From Geosiphon pyriformis (lineage: Eukaryota > Glomeromycota > Glomeromycetes > Archaeosporales > Geosiphonaceae), in the NCBI GenBank assembly GCA_016748015.1, contig JAAOMT010000070.1:62001-126000 (forward strand): 64,000 nt of DNA, read 5' to 3'. Every line of letters starts with the position of its first letter. Position 1 is the first letter of the stretch. The notes beneath the pieces were generated by a model that did no database searches, was not told where the DNA came from, and saw only the letters and a list, made by a program, of their open reading frames with translations. A program made the translations under genes and the position numbers. Positions 10,715 to 24,300 of this stretch are shown piece after piece.

Positions 10715-12971
10715 TTACTCGTAACTGTTAGCACACCAAATATGAGCAACCTTTTCACTAAGTGCGGGACCTATCTTTTTCCTGCCAATAACTTTGTTGC
10801 ATGTTTCCTTTAACATTTTCTTTTTCTCTTCTTCCGTAGAAAGTGACTCATATGCTTGATTAAGTGCATGAGGTGTTGAATAACGCTTTGCAATTTCTAA
10901 TGCCTTGTCACCACTAATTCCTCGAACAGTCATAAGCATCTTGACAAAAGTGTCACGTAATGTCAATGATCCGTTTTTGCTGTTAATCTCCGAATACATA
11001 GCATAGGAAATGTGATACGAGCGTTCAAGATGACTAGTTGACAGCCGTTGCTTCAACTCCAAAAAAGTAGAGCGAAACACAACATTATTTGGAATCTCAT
11101 ACAGAATTTTGTTCTATTTGAATAGAAAAAAAATTCAAAGTGAGAGAAATTCAAATAATAAACTTGATATTGAATATTTCTAACCTCATGCAAGGATTTT
11201 AGAATTTTGGTCATCGCGACTAAATAATCGATGGTTTGATCAATAGTTTTTGTTCGTTTCAAAAAGAAACCATTGATAACTTGGGTCTCAGACATGGCGG
11301 TTTGAACAGCTTGCATTCCAAACTCAACTGCTTCTTCAATTAAATAGTCTTCAACCAAGTATATTATCTGCTTAGTGCCAGACTTTTTAAGTCGAAACTA
11401 TCAAAATATGCAAAATTTGGCAGATAATTCATTTGACATTTGATTCAAACAATTTCAGAGTATGCTGTTGCTCTACCTTTTGTTCTTTGAACCGACCATC
11501 CTTGATACTCATTATTAGATCATCCATCCTTTTCCTTTCCATGACAAAGTCTAAAACAATTTCTTCAGGTTGTTTCCCACTTGAGCCTGAGGAATATCTT
11601 CGAGCAACCCAAATGACATCCCCTAATTCCAAAGCTCTCACTTGAGCATTGATACCCCTTTCTAACAATTGCTGCTCGAAATAGTCACGATCCTGTTTTT
11701 TTCGCATCTCACGATTATCGACAAGAAGAGCGACCTCAAAAGTTCCAGGCAACCATTTGATAGGTGTAAAAGACGGGTAGTCAGAAGTAGGCTTGGACGT
11801 CAGATTTTCGAAGGAGGAGGAGGAGGATGATGATTCAGACCTCACACCAACAATTGGAATATTTTGTGAGTTATCATCACTGTTTTTTTCAAGTTCAGTT
11901 ATTGGCTTATTTTCTGAAAATACACTGCCTGAAGTAGAGGCACTTTGATCAAGATTTGAACTAACATTGTCGAAAATGGTATAGCCACTATATTGAACCT
12001 TTTCTGCAAGCGAAGATATTTGATCAAAATTCATACTTAATGGATCTTCACCCGCTCCAAGCCCGGCAAAAACATCAACGCCACTTTTCTTGGACGTCTT
12101 GATCATTTGACGGGCAATTAATAAACCAGCATCGGTCAATGAATACCTTGGCGGACATCCATTCTTATAAACATAGTCCTTGTCTAGCAATATTCTCATT
12201 GAATTCCATGCTGTGTAATACTTTCCCTGTTTGGAAGATGGCATGTCAAAAGACGACTCACAAAATTGTTGTGCGACTTTGATCAGATCCGCTTTAGTCA
12301 TACTATGGTTGCTGCTAAGATATTTAGTATAATTGAGATATAAGGCGAGAATAATGCCATAACCGCCGGATTTATATTGCGGTAAATATATTCGTTTTTG
12401 CTTTTTTGAAACAGGATCCCGGACTTCAAGGGATTCTGTGGTCTTATTCATTTCGAGTTCATTAATTTTTGAAGTAGTCTTTGGAATATCATCTTTAAAG
12501 CATTGATTTAGAGAGCCAAATTTAAGAAAAAGACATATTAACAAAGAAAGAGAAAATAGTTATGATAGAAAGGGGACCAGGTGATGAATTCGTTTCACAG
12601 AGCGAATGACAAATACCGGGATGTTTGGGCATTGGTTCCCCGGTTTCTTTGCAATGTTGCATGAGTCTCTTTTCTAGCTTTTTACATATAGCTGGACCAA
12701 TTCCGTTTAATATTAAGGCTTCAATTGGATGGTTAAAAGGTAATGGGTATTTAGAGAGTGAATCAAAGGCCTATCATTAAAGCAGCCATTTTCAGTTATT
12801 ATTTGCCCGATAGAAAGAAGTGAATTCTGGCAGACAAGTACAAACTCTTTTATAAGTATGATAGGCTTTGCTATTTTCAGCCTTCGCTTTTTCCACCCAC
12901 TCGTTTATCCATTGCTGATATAATGGGTTACCACAAACCGGAGCCAGAGTGTAATTTCTTTTTGGCGGCAT
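10715..12971 (-). CDS. MUS81: Mus81, catalytic subunit of the structure-specific endonuclease
   Basis: Five exons in transcript order: 12971-12846, 12770-12617, 12492-11477, 11397-11185, 11113-10715; all junctions are GT-AG and in frame, about 635 residues. The N-terminus has the conserved CGNPLYQQWINEW and a helix-hairpin-helix region (ILNGIGPAICKKLEKRL). A winged-helix region follows (YYTAWNSMRILLDKDYVYK, then PPRYSLTDAG). The ERCC4 nuclease domain has VDNREMRKKQDRDYF, GDVIWVARR and the metal-binding ERKRMDDL box with SIKDGRFKEQK. The C-terminal HhH is TVRGISGDKALEIAKRY. The protein pairs with Eme1/Mms4 to cut 3' flaps, replication forks and nicked Holliday junctions in the nucleus. Length and all key residues look normal; the gene appears functional. 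Confidence 0.95.
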
Positions 12972-14100
12972 TTTTACCAAAGTTTAAAAGTAACAATAAT
13001 TAGGGTCGCGTCTAAATGCTTATAGTTGTTGACGATTCAAATTTTATCTGATTGACAATCGGTGTGTCACGGAAAAAATATCACCTATAAGATCATCATG
13101 AAATCAAGTCAATCCCATTTAATTACATCCGGATGTTCTTTAAATTTTTGATACGCGTCATAATTAAAGAAGGATAGTTCGGTCTCGTTTTCTTAAGGTT
13201 AAATATAAAATTTTTTCTAGATCAATAGTATCGATAAAAAAAAAAAAAATTGCTTCAACAATTGTCTACCTATTCCGTAAGATGATAAGGTAAAATTGTC
13301 ATCTTTTAATATCCAATCTTCATCGTGATCAAGATTTATGGTAAGATTTTGTGTCTAAAAAATTGTCTGAGGTTTGGGAATATGTCATATGTAAAATCTA
13401 TGAGATAACGGATTATCCCAAAGTTACCTTGGAACCATGAGCTTTAGTATAAATTTTAAGAGTATCTTTGGTCATGATTTAAATTTAAATTGAAAAGAGT
13501 GTTTTTTAAATTATTTCCCTGAAAAAGCAAAGTTTGAGTACAAGTATCCCTTTTACCATATTGAACTGTACGATATGGTCGTAATCCTGGAGTATTATTT
13601 ATTTCTTTTTTTTTCAAAAAAAAAAAATTTTTCTGTGTCAAAAGATATTTGAAAAGAAATATCAAAAAAATAAAAATGAATCGAAATAAATACTATCACG
13701 TAGCAACTCTTTTAGCTTTATTACTGTGATTGACTCCAAGTCCAATTGTTGCATGACAAGATTTTTTATTGAACGATATTCAAAACTTTTAATCAACCTT
13801 ATTGTGAGAGTTGAAGAGGTAGTCGGATTTAAAGTATTTGTTAAAGGATCAGCCAGCATGACTTTTAAAAAAAAATTTTTTTTGGGAAAAAAATATCAGA
13901 TCACAAATCTGATTTAAACTCGCCGGGGGGTTCAACGTTTTTCCGAGAAATCTTGAATTTTGGTTAGAAAAAATCTGTAATTTCAAGAATCTATTTTAAT
14001 AGATATTTGTTTACTTTAAAACTCAATTTTACAAAAATCTTTATTTTATGAATTATACAAAAAATAAAATAAAATATGGGTTTTAAGTTTCGATTCAATT
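12972..14100. other. Upstream region of MUS81 grading into the desert
   Basis: No gene recognised. 13,230-13,260 and 13,605-13,630 are homopolymer A/T runs. Small open stretches on both strands near 13,660-13,920 have no recognisable product. Composition turns strongly A/T-rich at about 13,960. Confidence 0.45.
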
Positions 14101-15583
14101 TAATTCATAAAAAAAACTTTTTTTTTTTTTTAGGTTTAAAATTTTCCAAAAAGAAATTGTTTTTTGATAAAAGTTTTTTATTTTTTATTGCTTTATTATT
14201 TCCAATATTTTGTAAGATACCAACTTTTTTGTGCAAAAACTGATAGCTGCTATTAATAATAATATGGCCAAAAAAAAGTTGCCAAAAGATATTATATATG
14301 GCCTTATTAATAATAATTTTATGCAAAATATTAAAAACTTTAATAATAAAACAATTCTTTTTTTAAACAAATTTTTTTTAAATAGTAATTTAATTATTAT
14401 TAACAAATATAATAACATAAAAACTAATTTTATGTGTAAAATAAAAAGATTTATTTTTTTTATTTTTATTTTATTTTATAAGTAAAATTTAAATACTACT
14501 TAATATAATATATTAAATTAAATAATTTAAATTAAGTATAAATTATGCTTTTTTTATACATAACTAACTATTTAAACCAATTAAAACAATACTTTGTGTT
14601 TATATTAATCATAATCAGATTATTTATGTTCAAATAAATTGAATACTTACTATATATTTTAAAACAAATTCTAAAAGTTTTAACAATTTCAAGCAATTTT
14701 ATAATACTATTAGAAACATATATATATTGCTAATAATAAATATTATTAAGCTATTATAAAGTATTAAACTGTTTTTTTTAAGATTATTTTATATTTTGTC
14801 TTAATTAATCAAACTTTATCTTAATAAGTTATTTTAAAACTATAAACAAAATTCACAATTTTATTAACAGTTAATTTTGAATTCTTAAAAACAAAAAAAT
14901 TTTTTAAAACCAATTTATAAAAACAAAGTTTTTGTCAAAAATTATACATAAAATAACATTAAATATATATAAAAAAAGTATTTATATAAGCTAAATACTA
15001 ATTTCTATAGTATAATATACAAATTTAACAATTAAATATAAATGTTTAGATCTGTTTTACAAAAAAATAATTAAAAAACTTGACATTATTATAAAAAAAA
15101 CACAAAATATTATAATAAAAACTATTGTATAGTTATTTATAAACAATAATAGACAAATAATAATACAAAAATTTTATAAAATAAGAATACAAATTAATAA
15201 TAAACTTGTTTATAAAACCAATTATTATATAAGAATCAGAATATTAAAACAAAAATAATTGAATTTAATTAATATTTTTAAGTAAATTTTTATCTAAAAT
15301 TTATGTATTAAAATCAATTTTTCAATATATTTAATTTACTATTTAAAAATATTACAAACAAAATATTAAGCATTTCTTAAAACTACCATATTATTGGCTC
15401 TAATAAATTTTTTAAACATAAATTAATAGCATCAAATTTAAAAAAAAACATTATTAGCCAATTTATTAATTATTTTATTACCAAAAATATCTAAATAACT
15501 CTTAATTTTTAACTAAATAATACAAAACTTCTTATTTTTAATAATGTTTGTAATATAATATCTTTTCAATTAACAGTAATTGT
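14100..15583. other. AT-rich repeat desert
   Basis: Over 80% A/T with very few CpG. Short open stretches at 14185-14418 (minus) and 14231-14485 (plus) overlap and are low-complexity. Likely eroded transposon sequence, but no domain could be matched. Confidence 0.4.
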
Positions 15584-15593
15584 AAAAGTTAAA
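15584..15593. repeat. Candidate target-site duplication, 5' copy
   Basis: AAAAGTTAAA lies directly before the abrupt start of the LINE. The same 10 bases recur at 17489-17498 directly after its A-rich tail. The motif is A-rich, so chance matching is possible. Confidence 0.45.
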
Positions 15594-15945
15594 GGTTCTC
15601 AGCTGGCGCTCTCATCACCCTCTGCTTTTCCCTTCTTGTATTAATGTCAGTTCTTTGAATAATTTTTTGGCTGGTATCATCTGGATTTTTTTGGGTTGCG
15701 ATTTTTCTCTGGGTGGTCTCATGACCAATGTTTTTCGTTTTCAAAAGGGGACCCCAATGTCTATTGTTCTTAGCAAGTTAGCTTTTTATAAATGTGTTTC
15801 TTCACTTCGGTGATATGGAATTGCCTTTGTTAAGCAGCTTCGTGATCGAACTGGTTCTGTTTTTGAATAGAGGACTTTCAAGCAGTGGAAGAGACTAGAC
15901 CCTCGGGGCCCGATTCCTGATTGGTTCAATGCTACTGTTCGCTTT

Positions 15946-17360
15946 TTGTCTGGTTCTGGGTTATCTCTCATTTGTTCTCTTTTGCCACTGAATGTTGACT
16001 CATCTGACGTACTTGAGTCTTGCAAATTTAATGTTGTTTGCAATCGCTTGTTGGAGATTGATTCTGACTGCCTTTCTCTGTTTACGGATGGTTCTTTGTG
16101 TGGGCTGGGTACTCTTGGTATGAAGGCTGGCGCTGCTGTTTTTTTTAAGAACATTGATTTGGATTTAGGTGTGGAAGTTTCTGGTCTGGTTTCTTCTACT
16201 ATGACGGAGCTGCAGGCCATTGCTTTGGCTCTCGAGTGTGTCCCTTCTTCTCGTTCGGTTAATCTGTTTTCGGACAGCCAGGCCACTTTGGATGCAGCAG
16301 GTCAGAGTTAATGTTGGGGTGTTCGGATTTCAGGAATCAGTATTGGGTCGAACGCCACCATATTTCTAATGTTATTTGTCGCAAAAATTTGGATGTTAAT
16401 TGGATTAAAGTTAGAGGTCACTCTGGAGTCTTGGGCAATGAGTGTGCTGACACTTTGGCTAGGACTGCTGCGTCTTCTGGTGTGCATCTTCCTCACAGGA
16501 TCAATGAACATTTTCTCAAGGCTGGCGGTACTGTGGTTTCTGATAATTCTAGGCATTTTGTTTGTAATGTTTTCCACTCTATTCACCATGCACATTGGGA
16601 GGTTGGTTCTGGTTTTCGGGTATTGGTGGACAGCTTACGTGCTGATGTTGATTGGTTCAGGTCATGTTCGGTGTGGCATCCGAATTCTCATTTGGCCACT
16701 GGTTTCACTAGTGCTTGTACTGCTGATTCTCGGACGTATTTTATAAAGACGTTGCATCATTGTCTTCCTGTTGCTGTGCAAAAGTGACTTTACAATAAGG
16801 AGTACCCCAGTGTGATGTGTTTGTTCTGCGGCAATGTTGAAATTTCAGATCATGTGTTTTCGTGCCCATTCGATGCTGGTGATTATGCTCGGTTGATGAA
16901 TGCTCATGCATCTGTTTGGGAAACACACTCAGATTTATCTTACTTGACTTCATGTGTTTCACAGTTGCTTTCTGCTTGCACTTCCAATGCTGTTGTTGGT
17001 GCAGCTATATGTAAGGGCTTTGTTTTCAATGAGTGGTATCATGAATCTTTTTCTGTTTTCAAGGACTCTAAAATGGCAGCTCAGAATATCGTGGCATTCG
17101 TGCGTGATTTCTGTCTTGCATTCCATGATGATATTTGGCTGGTTCGTGTGAAACACAGAGCTATTATGGAGAAGAGTGGCTTTATCTCACGTGATGGTTC
17201 TATTCCTGTCTCGGTTTCTGGTCTTCCTTCGGTACTCTCGTCCAGTGTGATTAGATTATTGGGTATCACTGATGCTATTGGTATTGGTTTTGGGTTTCGT
17301 AAATCTAGTTTATTCTTTTCAGGTGTAGGTAACTTGGTCTCAGTGCATATAGGTGCCTAG
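15946..17360 (+). pseudogene. LINE ORF2 C-terminal half: RNase H and CCHC-like region
   Basis: Open pieces at 15946-16311, 16311-16787 and 16812-17360 form one broken polyprotein end. The first ends in the RNase H catalytic DSQ; the second carries the HSG...NECAD part of RNase H; the third holds the zinc motif and ends IGA-stop. RNase H acts in removing RNA from the cDNA hybrid during retrotransposition. The frame change at about 16,310 and the TGA at 16,785 separate the pieces, so no complete protein can be made here. Confidence 0.8.
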
Positions 17361-17488
17361 TGTTGTCTTGACTAGTCTGAGTGGCTGGTCACGTGTAGAA
17401 AGAGCATGATTCACACCTAGTTTAGATCACTTGTATGATGTATTGTACTAGGTAGTGTTTGGACCTCACTCGTTAAAATAAAATAAAA
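17361..17488 (+). repeat. LINE 3' tail, best-preserved of four copies
   Basis: Starts TGTTGTCTTGACTAGTCTGA and ends in AAAATAAAATAAAAAA. Copies with the same order of motifs occur at about 2450-2565, 4970-5095 and 25,440-25,560. The tail is the likely recognition region for the element's reverse transcriptase. Confidence 0.8.
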
Positions 17489-17587
17489 AAAAGTTAAATA
17501 AGACTAAATCTAACTTAATAATATATATATTTAAAAAACTTAATAATTTAAGTTAACTATAATATTATTAATAAAAAAAAACATGCT

Positions 17588-18300
17588 TTAAAAACAAAAC
17601 AATAACTTGTAATTTGACCAATATAAAAAAACTAAGTTATGTATCTTAATACCAATAACTAAATTTAAATTATCAAAAAACATAACAGTATCACTTTTTA
17701 TTTTTGTTAAATTTAAATTACTTAAAAACTTATTAGTATAAACATTAATAATATTTAGATTAATATTAAGTAAACTGGTTTTACCTAAAAAAAATCCATT
17801 AAAATAAAGCATATTAGCCAATTAATAGCCAATAATCAATAATAATACAAAATAATTATTAAACAAATTAGCTAAAAAGTGGGTTTTTAAGATTTAATTT
17901 TTTTTAGTATTGAAAACTTTTCTAATTAAACACACTTTTTTTTTAATATACAGCTATTTAGTAAAAACAATACCAAATTTTTTAAGTAAATAAAACACAT
18001 TAATAAAGACTAAAGTATTTAAAACCAAAAACATTAAAATTTTATTCAAAAAACAAAAAACAAAAAATAAATTATTTATAAGTAAAATATTATATTCTTT
18101 AAAAATCTTAACAATTCTAGCTAAAAAATTATTTACTAAATTAATATTTAAATAAACTGGATATTGCAAAAAGTGATTTAAAAACCAGTTTAAAATTTGT
18201 AAATTTAGAAATCTATAATTAAAAAAATAAATAAAAATATTTTTTGTATTTAAAAAACATATTACTAATACTATTTTATTTTTTATTTGTATCTGTTTAA
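17588..18300 (-). mobile_element. Decayed LINE ORF2 fragment, minus strand
   Basis: The minus-strand segment 17821-17588 contains VYTNKFLSNLNLTKIKSD and VMFFDNLNLVIGIKIHNLVF, aligned with the RNase H start of the fresh copy (FTDGS...AAVFFKNIDLDLGVEVSGLV). The catalytic Asp of the TDG motif reads Asn (GAT to AAT). Upstream in transcript order, 18169-17954 matches the region between RT and RNase H (LKKFGIVFTK against RYGIAFVKQ). The element therefore lies in the opposite orientation to its neighbours and is heavily mutated. Confidence 0.65.
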
Positions 18301-18399
18301 AAATTTTAAACTATATAATAAAAAAATCTATTAAAAATTCTGGTTTTGACAATAATAGCAAACAAGTTTTTCTTAGAAAAAAAAAAGGAGTGGTGTTTT

Positions 18400-21300
18400 A
18401 AAAAACAGTATTAATGGCTTTAACTAATCACTTTTGGAGTTCTGAAACTGGCAATACTATTAAATTTGATAGTGTTAATATAGAAGAGAAATGTCTAGTA
18501 GAGAAAGCCAAGTGTTGATTATGGTAAAAAACACATTTCTAATGAAAAAAATTCCAATTGAATACCAAAAAGTCCATAAGTTAAAACCAAAAAAGTTTTA
18601 AATATACTTTTAAGGAAAATAAACTTCTTGAATAATAATGATAATGATAATATATTGTTAGATATTCCACCAAATTTCTTTTTTTTTCTAAAAAATCTGG
18701 TTTTTGTTTCTGTTAAGAAGTTTTTTGCTTTAAATATTGGTTTGAATAATGTTATTAAAAAGTTTTTTCAAGAAAAGTTTATAATAATAAAAAAATTATT
18801 CTCAAAAATCAATGGTTTTGAAAAGGCTTTTATCTCCTTAAAATTTGCTGGAATTATTCAAACTATGTTCACTTTTGAATCAAGCTTGGCACAAGTAATT
18901 ATTTTGGCAAAGACTAAAGATATTACTGTAAATACCAATCTTAAAAAATTAACTGTGTATTCAAATTAGACTGTAGTGATAAAAAAAATCTCAATCAGGA
19001 CATTGACTAATGCTGTATATGCTGTACTATTCGAATTTAGTAAGATCAAGTTAATCAAAATACAACTGATAGGACTATAACAAAAAGCTGTGATTAAATT
19101 TGGTTATTTAAATCAAGTTAATCTAGTTATAACAATGTAATTTGTCTTAATTAGAAAGAATACAATACATATAGTCAGAGCTAACATGAACAAAGAATTA
19201 TGGGATGTAAAAAACAAGTATAAAATGCTACTTTATATATTATCAGTAAGAACAAATGTTCACAATATTTGGAATTTTATTGGCTTTGTGTATAGAAAAA
19301 CATGTGTTATGAATTATTATTTAATTACATATGTCTAAACTAAGTATATAATAGTTTGTTTTAATTCTGTTAAATCATTAAAAACTGTTATAAAAACTAT
19401 ATTAGTGCTAAAAAATACCAATTTGTATTGATTACACCTGAGTTTGACTAAGTGTACTAAGTATAAGAATTTAAGTTATATATTATTAGACTGTATTGTA
19501 AATAGAAAAGCATCTCTTGGTGACTTAAATTGTAGAAATTTATCAAAAACAGATAAAAACAGATTAATAAACATTTATGCTAAATATTTGACACTTATTA
19601 TTTAACTTGTCTCTTTTGATGGCATCTTTTGGGCTAAAGTAGTTAGTGGAATATTCTTTTTCTTTTTTTTTGTGCAAAATAATTTTGTAGAATTTGGCTT
19701 TTTTCCAAAAATAAAGTTTAATTCACTTATGTCTAATAAATTGAATATTAGATTTGCTATTCTTAAGTATAGTCTTACTAGTTTCATGAGACAAATTAGT
19801 GAGTTGGTTGAGAGATTAAACAAACTTAAACCAATAGTTCTTCAGTTTAACTCTAGAAGTCAGTTATTAATAACTCTTTTATTACAGAATTAAGAGGCAA
19901 ATACATTAATAAGTGAGAGTTTGGGTTTAGTTACTAGTAGTAAGACTGTAGTAGAAGTGATATCTTTGGACTTTTTAGTAGTTTATAAGTTAAAAAACAG
20001 TTTTAGGTTTTTCAGCCAAGATAGACAAATTTAATTTGGTTTTAAAACTTTTTTTATCTTAATGACCAGTCTTGTCTAAAAAATTGTTACATGTAATATT
20101 AGAGGCATAAACAATTTAACAAAACAGAAAAATATTGTTAGATGACATAAAAAATTAGACAATTTGATTTCTATTGTAATTAAGACAAAATTAAAAAGAC
20201 AAATTAGATCTTAGATTAAGACCAGATTTGTAGAATTGAAAGTTTTTGTATTTGGTTTGAACACTAGTTATCTGAATTCGGAAGTGGTAATAGTAATGGA
20301 CAAATTCTTTACTTAATATGTATATAAGATCTCTGAAATTTTTGGTTATTTTTTCTTATTTTGATTGTTGTTTAACAAAAAAGTTTTGGTAATTATTCTA
20401 GGTTTTTATATGAGTGCTTCTACTAAAATATAATTTAATCAAGCTGGTAAAATGAATTTGTGGATTGTCAAGACAATTAACATAAGTTTTTATGTAGTTT
20501 TAGGAAATGACTTCAATAAAAATAGAGCAAAGTAATACATGAGCTTAAAAAAATGTTTTGATTTGGGTTTGTACAATTTTATATTAAGTATTAAAGTAGC
20601 TAAACTTCCAATATGAGATAATTTAAGAGGTGTTAAAAAGACTATTGATTATATTTTAGTTAGTAAATATTTTTTAACAATAGTAATCAAGCAAAATATT
20701 AATAGTGTTTCTGATTTTTTTGATACTAATCATTTGGCTGTTGTGATTTTACTTAGTTTAATCAGTCTTTAGAATGCAAATTTGAATGCTATTTGAAAAC
20801 ATGCCAATAGAAATTAATGGAAGTTTGGTCTTAAAAATACTAATCTGTTAAAATAGACCCAGTTTAAGGAATATTTATCAATTAGAATGTCTTAATCATA
20901 TTATGAGTTTCAAAGTACAAAGGAAAAAAACAATTGAATGTAATATAAAATCTTGTAAAATTGGTTATTATTAGATTAATAGACAAAGTATTTCCAGGAA
21001 TTGGTTTAAAAATTTCAATAATTTTAAGAACAAACAGTCTTTTAAGTACTATAAACTAGAAATTTTGGTTTTAAGAATAATTAAAATCTTTACTTCTAAG
21101 AATATTACTGAGTTTAATTGTTTTAAACAAATTTAATCAAAATTGAATACTGATAATTCAAGTGGTTTGTTTTTTTTAATTGAGTATAAAGCTAAGAATA
21201 AGAAAATTCTTCTGTATTTGTTAAAATTTAAAAAAAAATATTGGAAATTTAAGTATCAAAAATTTGAGACTAAAAAAACAGCTAATATTAAAAGCATAAT

Positions 21301-24300
21301 TAATAAAAAAATGGAAAATTTCAGTTTTAATAAAGACAATATGATTAAAAATGTTTTAGAATAGTCATTTTGAAAGATAGTTCTAAATTATCTGGTAATT
21401 AGAAAGAAGTTGGTTCTAAAGCCAGATGAGGTAAAGCAAAAGATTGATAAAATCATGATAAATTGAACAAAAAAGTGTAAAATTTTTTTAGTCTTGTCTA
21501 ATTTGTAAGCTTGTTAATATGTGTCTTTGGCATTATTATGGAAGAGTTTTCTTAGTATATTTTAATTGTTGATATCCCGTTTTAATTGTAATCAGTCTTT
21601 TGTGAGTTCCTCAATTTTATGTGTTAGATATTAATAATAATGTACTGAAGATTTTTTTTTAATATTGTGATATAAGTCTTCTCTTTAATTCTAGTTGTTT
21701 TTATATGTTGTGTACTTTTTTCTAAAGGCTAATCTAAAATTTATCTGCTGTCTGGGGTCTTTTCTGAGACTATTTTTGCAATTGCCTAATGTGTTTCTTT
21801 AATCTAGAAACATGGAATGTTAATGGCTTTTTTACAATTTTTTTAAGTATATAATAAAGCTTTTTCAATTTAATTAGCAACCATATGAATAATTTTGATC
21901 AGGAATTATTCTTCCAAAGGGTTCAGAAATGGAATGATAGTTTTATTTGTTAGAGAGAATATGTGAATTCTATTGTTAATCTTATAATTGTGATGTTAAT
22001 TCAATTTATTATTTTTATTAATTCTTTTTGAATAAAATTTTATTTAGATATTTGTTGCTTTTAATTAAAACTGTTCTATTTTTCATTATTAAAACTATTG
22101 TATATATATATAATTATTGTTTTACAAAATAATATCTTGTAATATTTTATTTCTATTATTTCTAATAGTGCTTGCTGCTTTTGTATAATAGTGCTTACTG
22201 TTATTGTAAAATAGTACTTATTGCTTTTGTACAATAGTGTTTACTGCTATTGTAAAATAATGCTTGCTGTTATTTGTAAATCATTTTTTTTTATAAATTG
22301 TTGCTGTGCTATTTCATGATTGGCTAATTTATAATTCCTATTAAATTCTTAAACTATAACAGCATATATAAATAAGAATATTTTCTTTGGTGTAATAAGT
22401 GTCATCAAAAAGATAGATTTGATCTCAATAATTGACAACTTGTCTAATAGCAAAGCTGCTAATTTATTTGGCATAACTAATAAACTTTGGAAACATTGTG
22501 ATAATATAATAGTAGACTGTTTCTTAGTTCTGTTAAACACTTGTTTAATTCTTGAAAACATTTCTGTTCTCTGGAAAAATACATAAGTTTTAATGATCCC
22601 CAAGCTATATAATTGGAATAGAGTTTTAATTAACACATAACCCATTGTATTGATTAAAACTGCCAAAAAAATCTTGTCTAAAATTCTATTAAATTGTATC
22701 TTATTTGCTTATGATAAATTTAATGTTTTCTATAGTAACAATTTCTTAGTTTTAAAAGGTACTTTAATTCAATCTTCAATATTTGTTGATAGTTTTATCA
22801 TAAAAGATGCTTTGAAAACATATATAAAAACAGGATTAACAGAATAATAACAGATTTTAGTTTTTTAAATAGTTATAAAATGCATAATAAACTAGATTAA
22901 GATAAGATTTTTTTATTATTTCTTTGGAAAATTTTTTATGATTCCCTATTGTGCAAAGTAAAACATCAAGAACATTTGTGTAAATATTAGATTAATACCA
23001 ATTTTGTGGTTAAAACAAACAGAGTAAAAGTCAGTAGAGAAAAAACTTCTTTCTTTGCAACTGGTATTTTTATAAATAACACAATTTGAATAAGAAATAG
23101 TTAGGCTTCAATGCAGTATATTTTAGACTTAACCAATTAGTTTTTTAAGATTAATAATATTTGCATTAACAATAAAAAGACAGTTGTAATTTCTATTAAC
23201 TAAAGAGTTGTATTTGCTTTATTATATATTGGCAATCCAACTTATTTTTATTGCCAAGTGTAAAAAATCTTACAAATATTTAGAAATTTTTTTGTTAACA
23301 GAAAGTATGTTTAAGCCAAGTCTTGTCAAAGCATATTTAGATATTAAGTTTTTTTCAAACATGATTCTCAAGAAAACTCTATCAGATAAGCAATTTTTTT
23401 ACTTAGTTTTAGCAGTTTTGCAGTCTATTATTGGTTACTAGATGTAATTTAGTTTTGTGTTTAAGAGTGTATATCAAAAGTGGAATGTTATGATTAGAAA
23501 AGAGCTTAAGTTAAAGACTAATTTGCTAAAAAACTTTCTTAATAAAGCTCTATATTATCTATTATTATATGAGCTTAAATTATTTGAGCAGTTTTAGGCT
23601 AAAAACAAGATGGTTTTATTAATTTGGTTTTCTAATGTGACAAGAATTCTTGGCAGTCTATTTGTGTACTGGTTTCTAAATTTGCAGATTGCAGACTGAA
23701 TGTCAAAAAACTTATTACAATATTTTGTCAAGTTAAAAGTTCATTCTATAAAAAATTTCTGGCAAGTATAATAAAAATTTTTTAAATAACAATATTTCTT
23801 TGACAAATAAACTATCTTGTGCATTTAATCTTCTTGTTACTTTTTTATGTTAAAAATTTTGGGTGGCTTATGTTACTTTAATATAACTCACTCTTTAAAA
23901 TATCTTGGTATTGTTTTTAATAATAAATTATTAAACAAACATGGCTTTATTATGGATTAAAAGATATTTTATCATTAAAAAAGACTGAGTTCAAAGAATT
24001 TTGTGCCAATATGGTTTGTAAAAGCTGCTAATTACATAAACAACTTTTCTGTTAATCTTATTGAGTACAGCTTTGATTTTGACAGTTCAGATTTTTATAG
24101 TTTAAGTGAATTTTTAAATGTTTAGGAGTATATACATAAACTTTAGGCAAAAAAGATTAACATTTACACCAATAGTTTTTTATGTAATCTAAGTACTATT
24201 AAAGTAATAAGTGGAGTGACAGTGTATTTTTCTGAGATTGTGATAAGTTTTGGTGTAAAAGTTTTTGGTTTGTTATTATTAATATTATTAGAATTACAGG

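Larger units (their letters stand above)
15594..17488 (+). mobile_element. 5'-truncated LINE (RNase H-bearing), comparatively fresh copy
   Basis: Composition jumps from about 85% A/T to roughly 55% at 15,594 and returns at about 17,480. The element carries the end of the ORF2 polyprotein: a thumb-like segment (DPRGPIPDWFNATVRF at about 15,898-15,945), RNase H with FTDGS, MTELQAIALALE and DSQ, then WIKVRGHSGVLGNECADTLA, and a C-terminal region with CLFCGNVEISDHVFSCPF, a CCHC-like zinc motif. The coding end TAG at 17358-17360 is followed by a ~110-base 3' UTR and an A-rich tail. Upstream RT and endonuclease are missing (5' truncation, typical of LINE insertion). A few stops (TGG to TAG near 15,868) and one frame change near 16,310 show it is dead. 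Confidence 0.85.

Noticed and set aside
15786-16286. 166-codon minus-strand ORF
   Set aside because: Antisense shadow of the LINE RNase H region, which has clear sense-strand motifs.
22160-22275. Repeated AATAGTGCTTACTGTTATTGT-like units resembling a small direct-repeat array
   Set aside because: Four to five imperfect units of about 30 bases without separate spacers and embedded in a decayed LINE; not a CRISPR array, probably slippage within the element.
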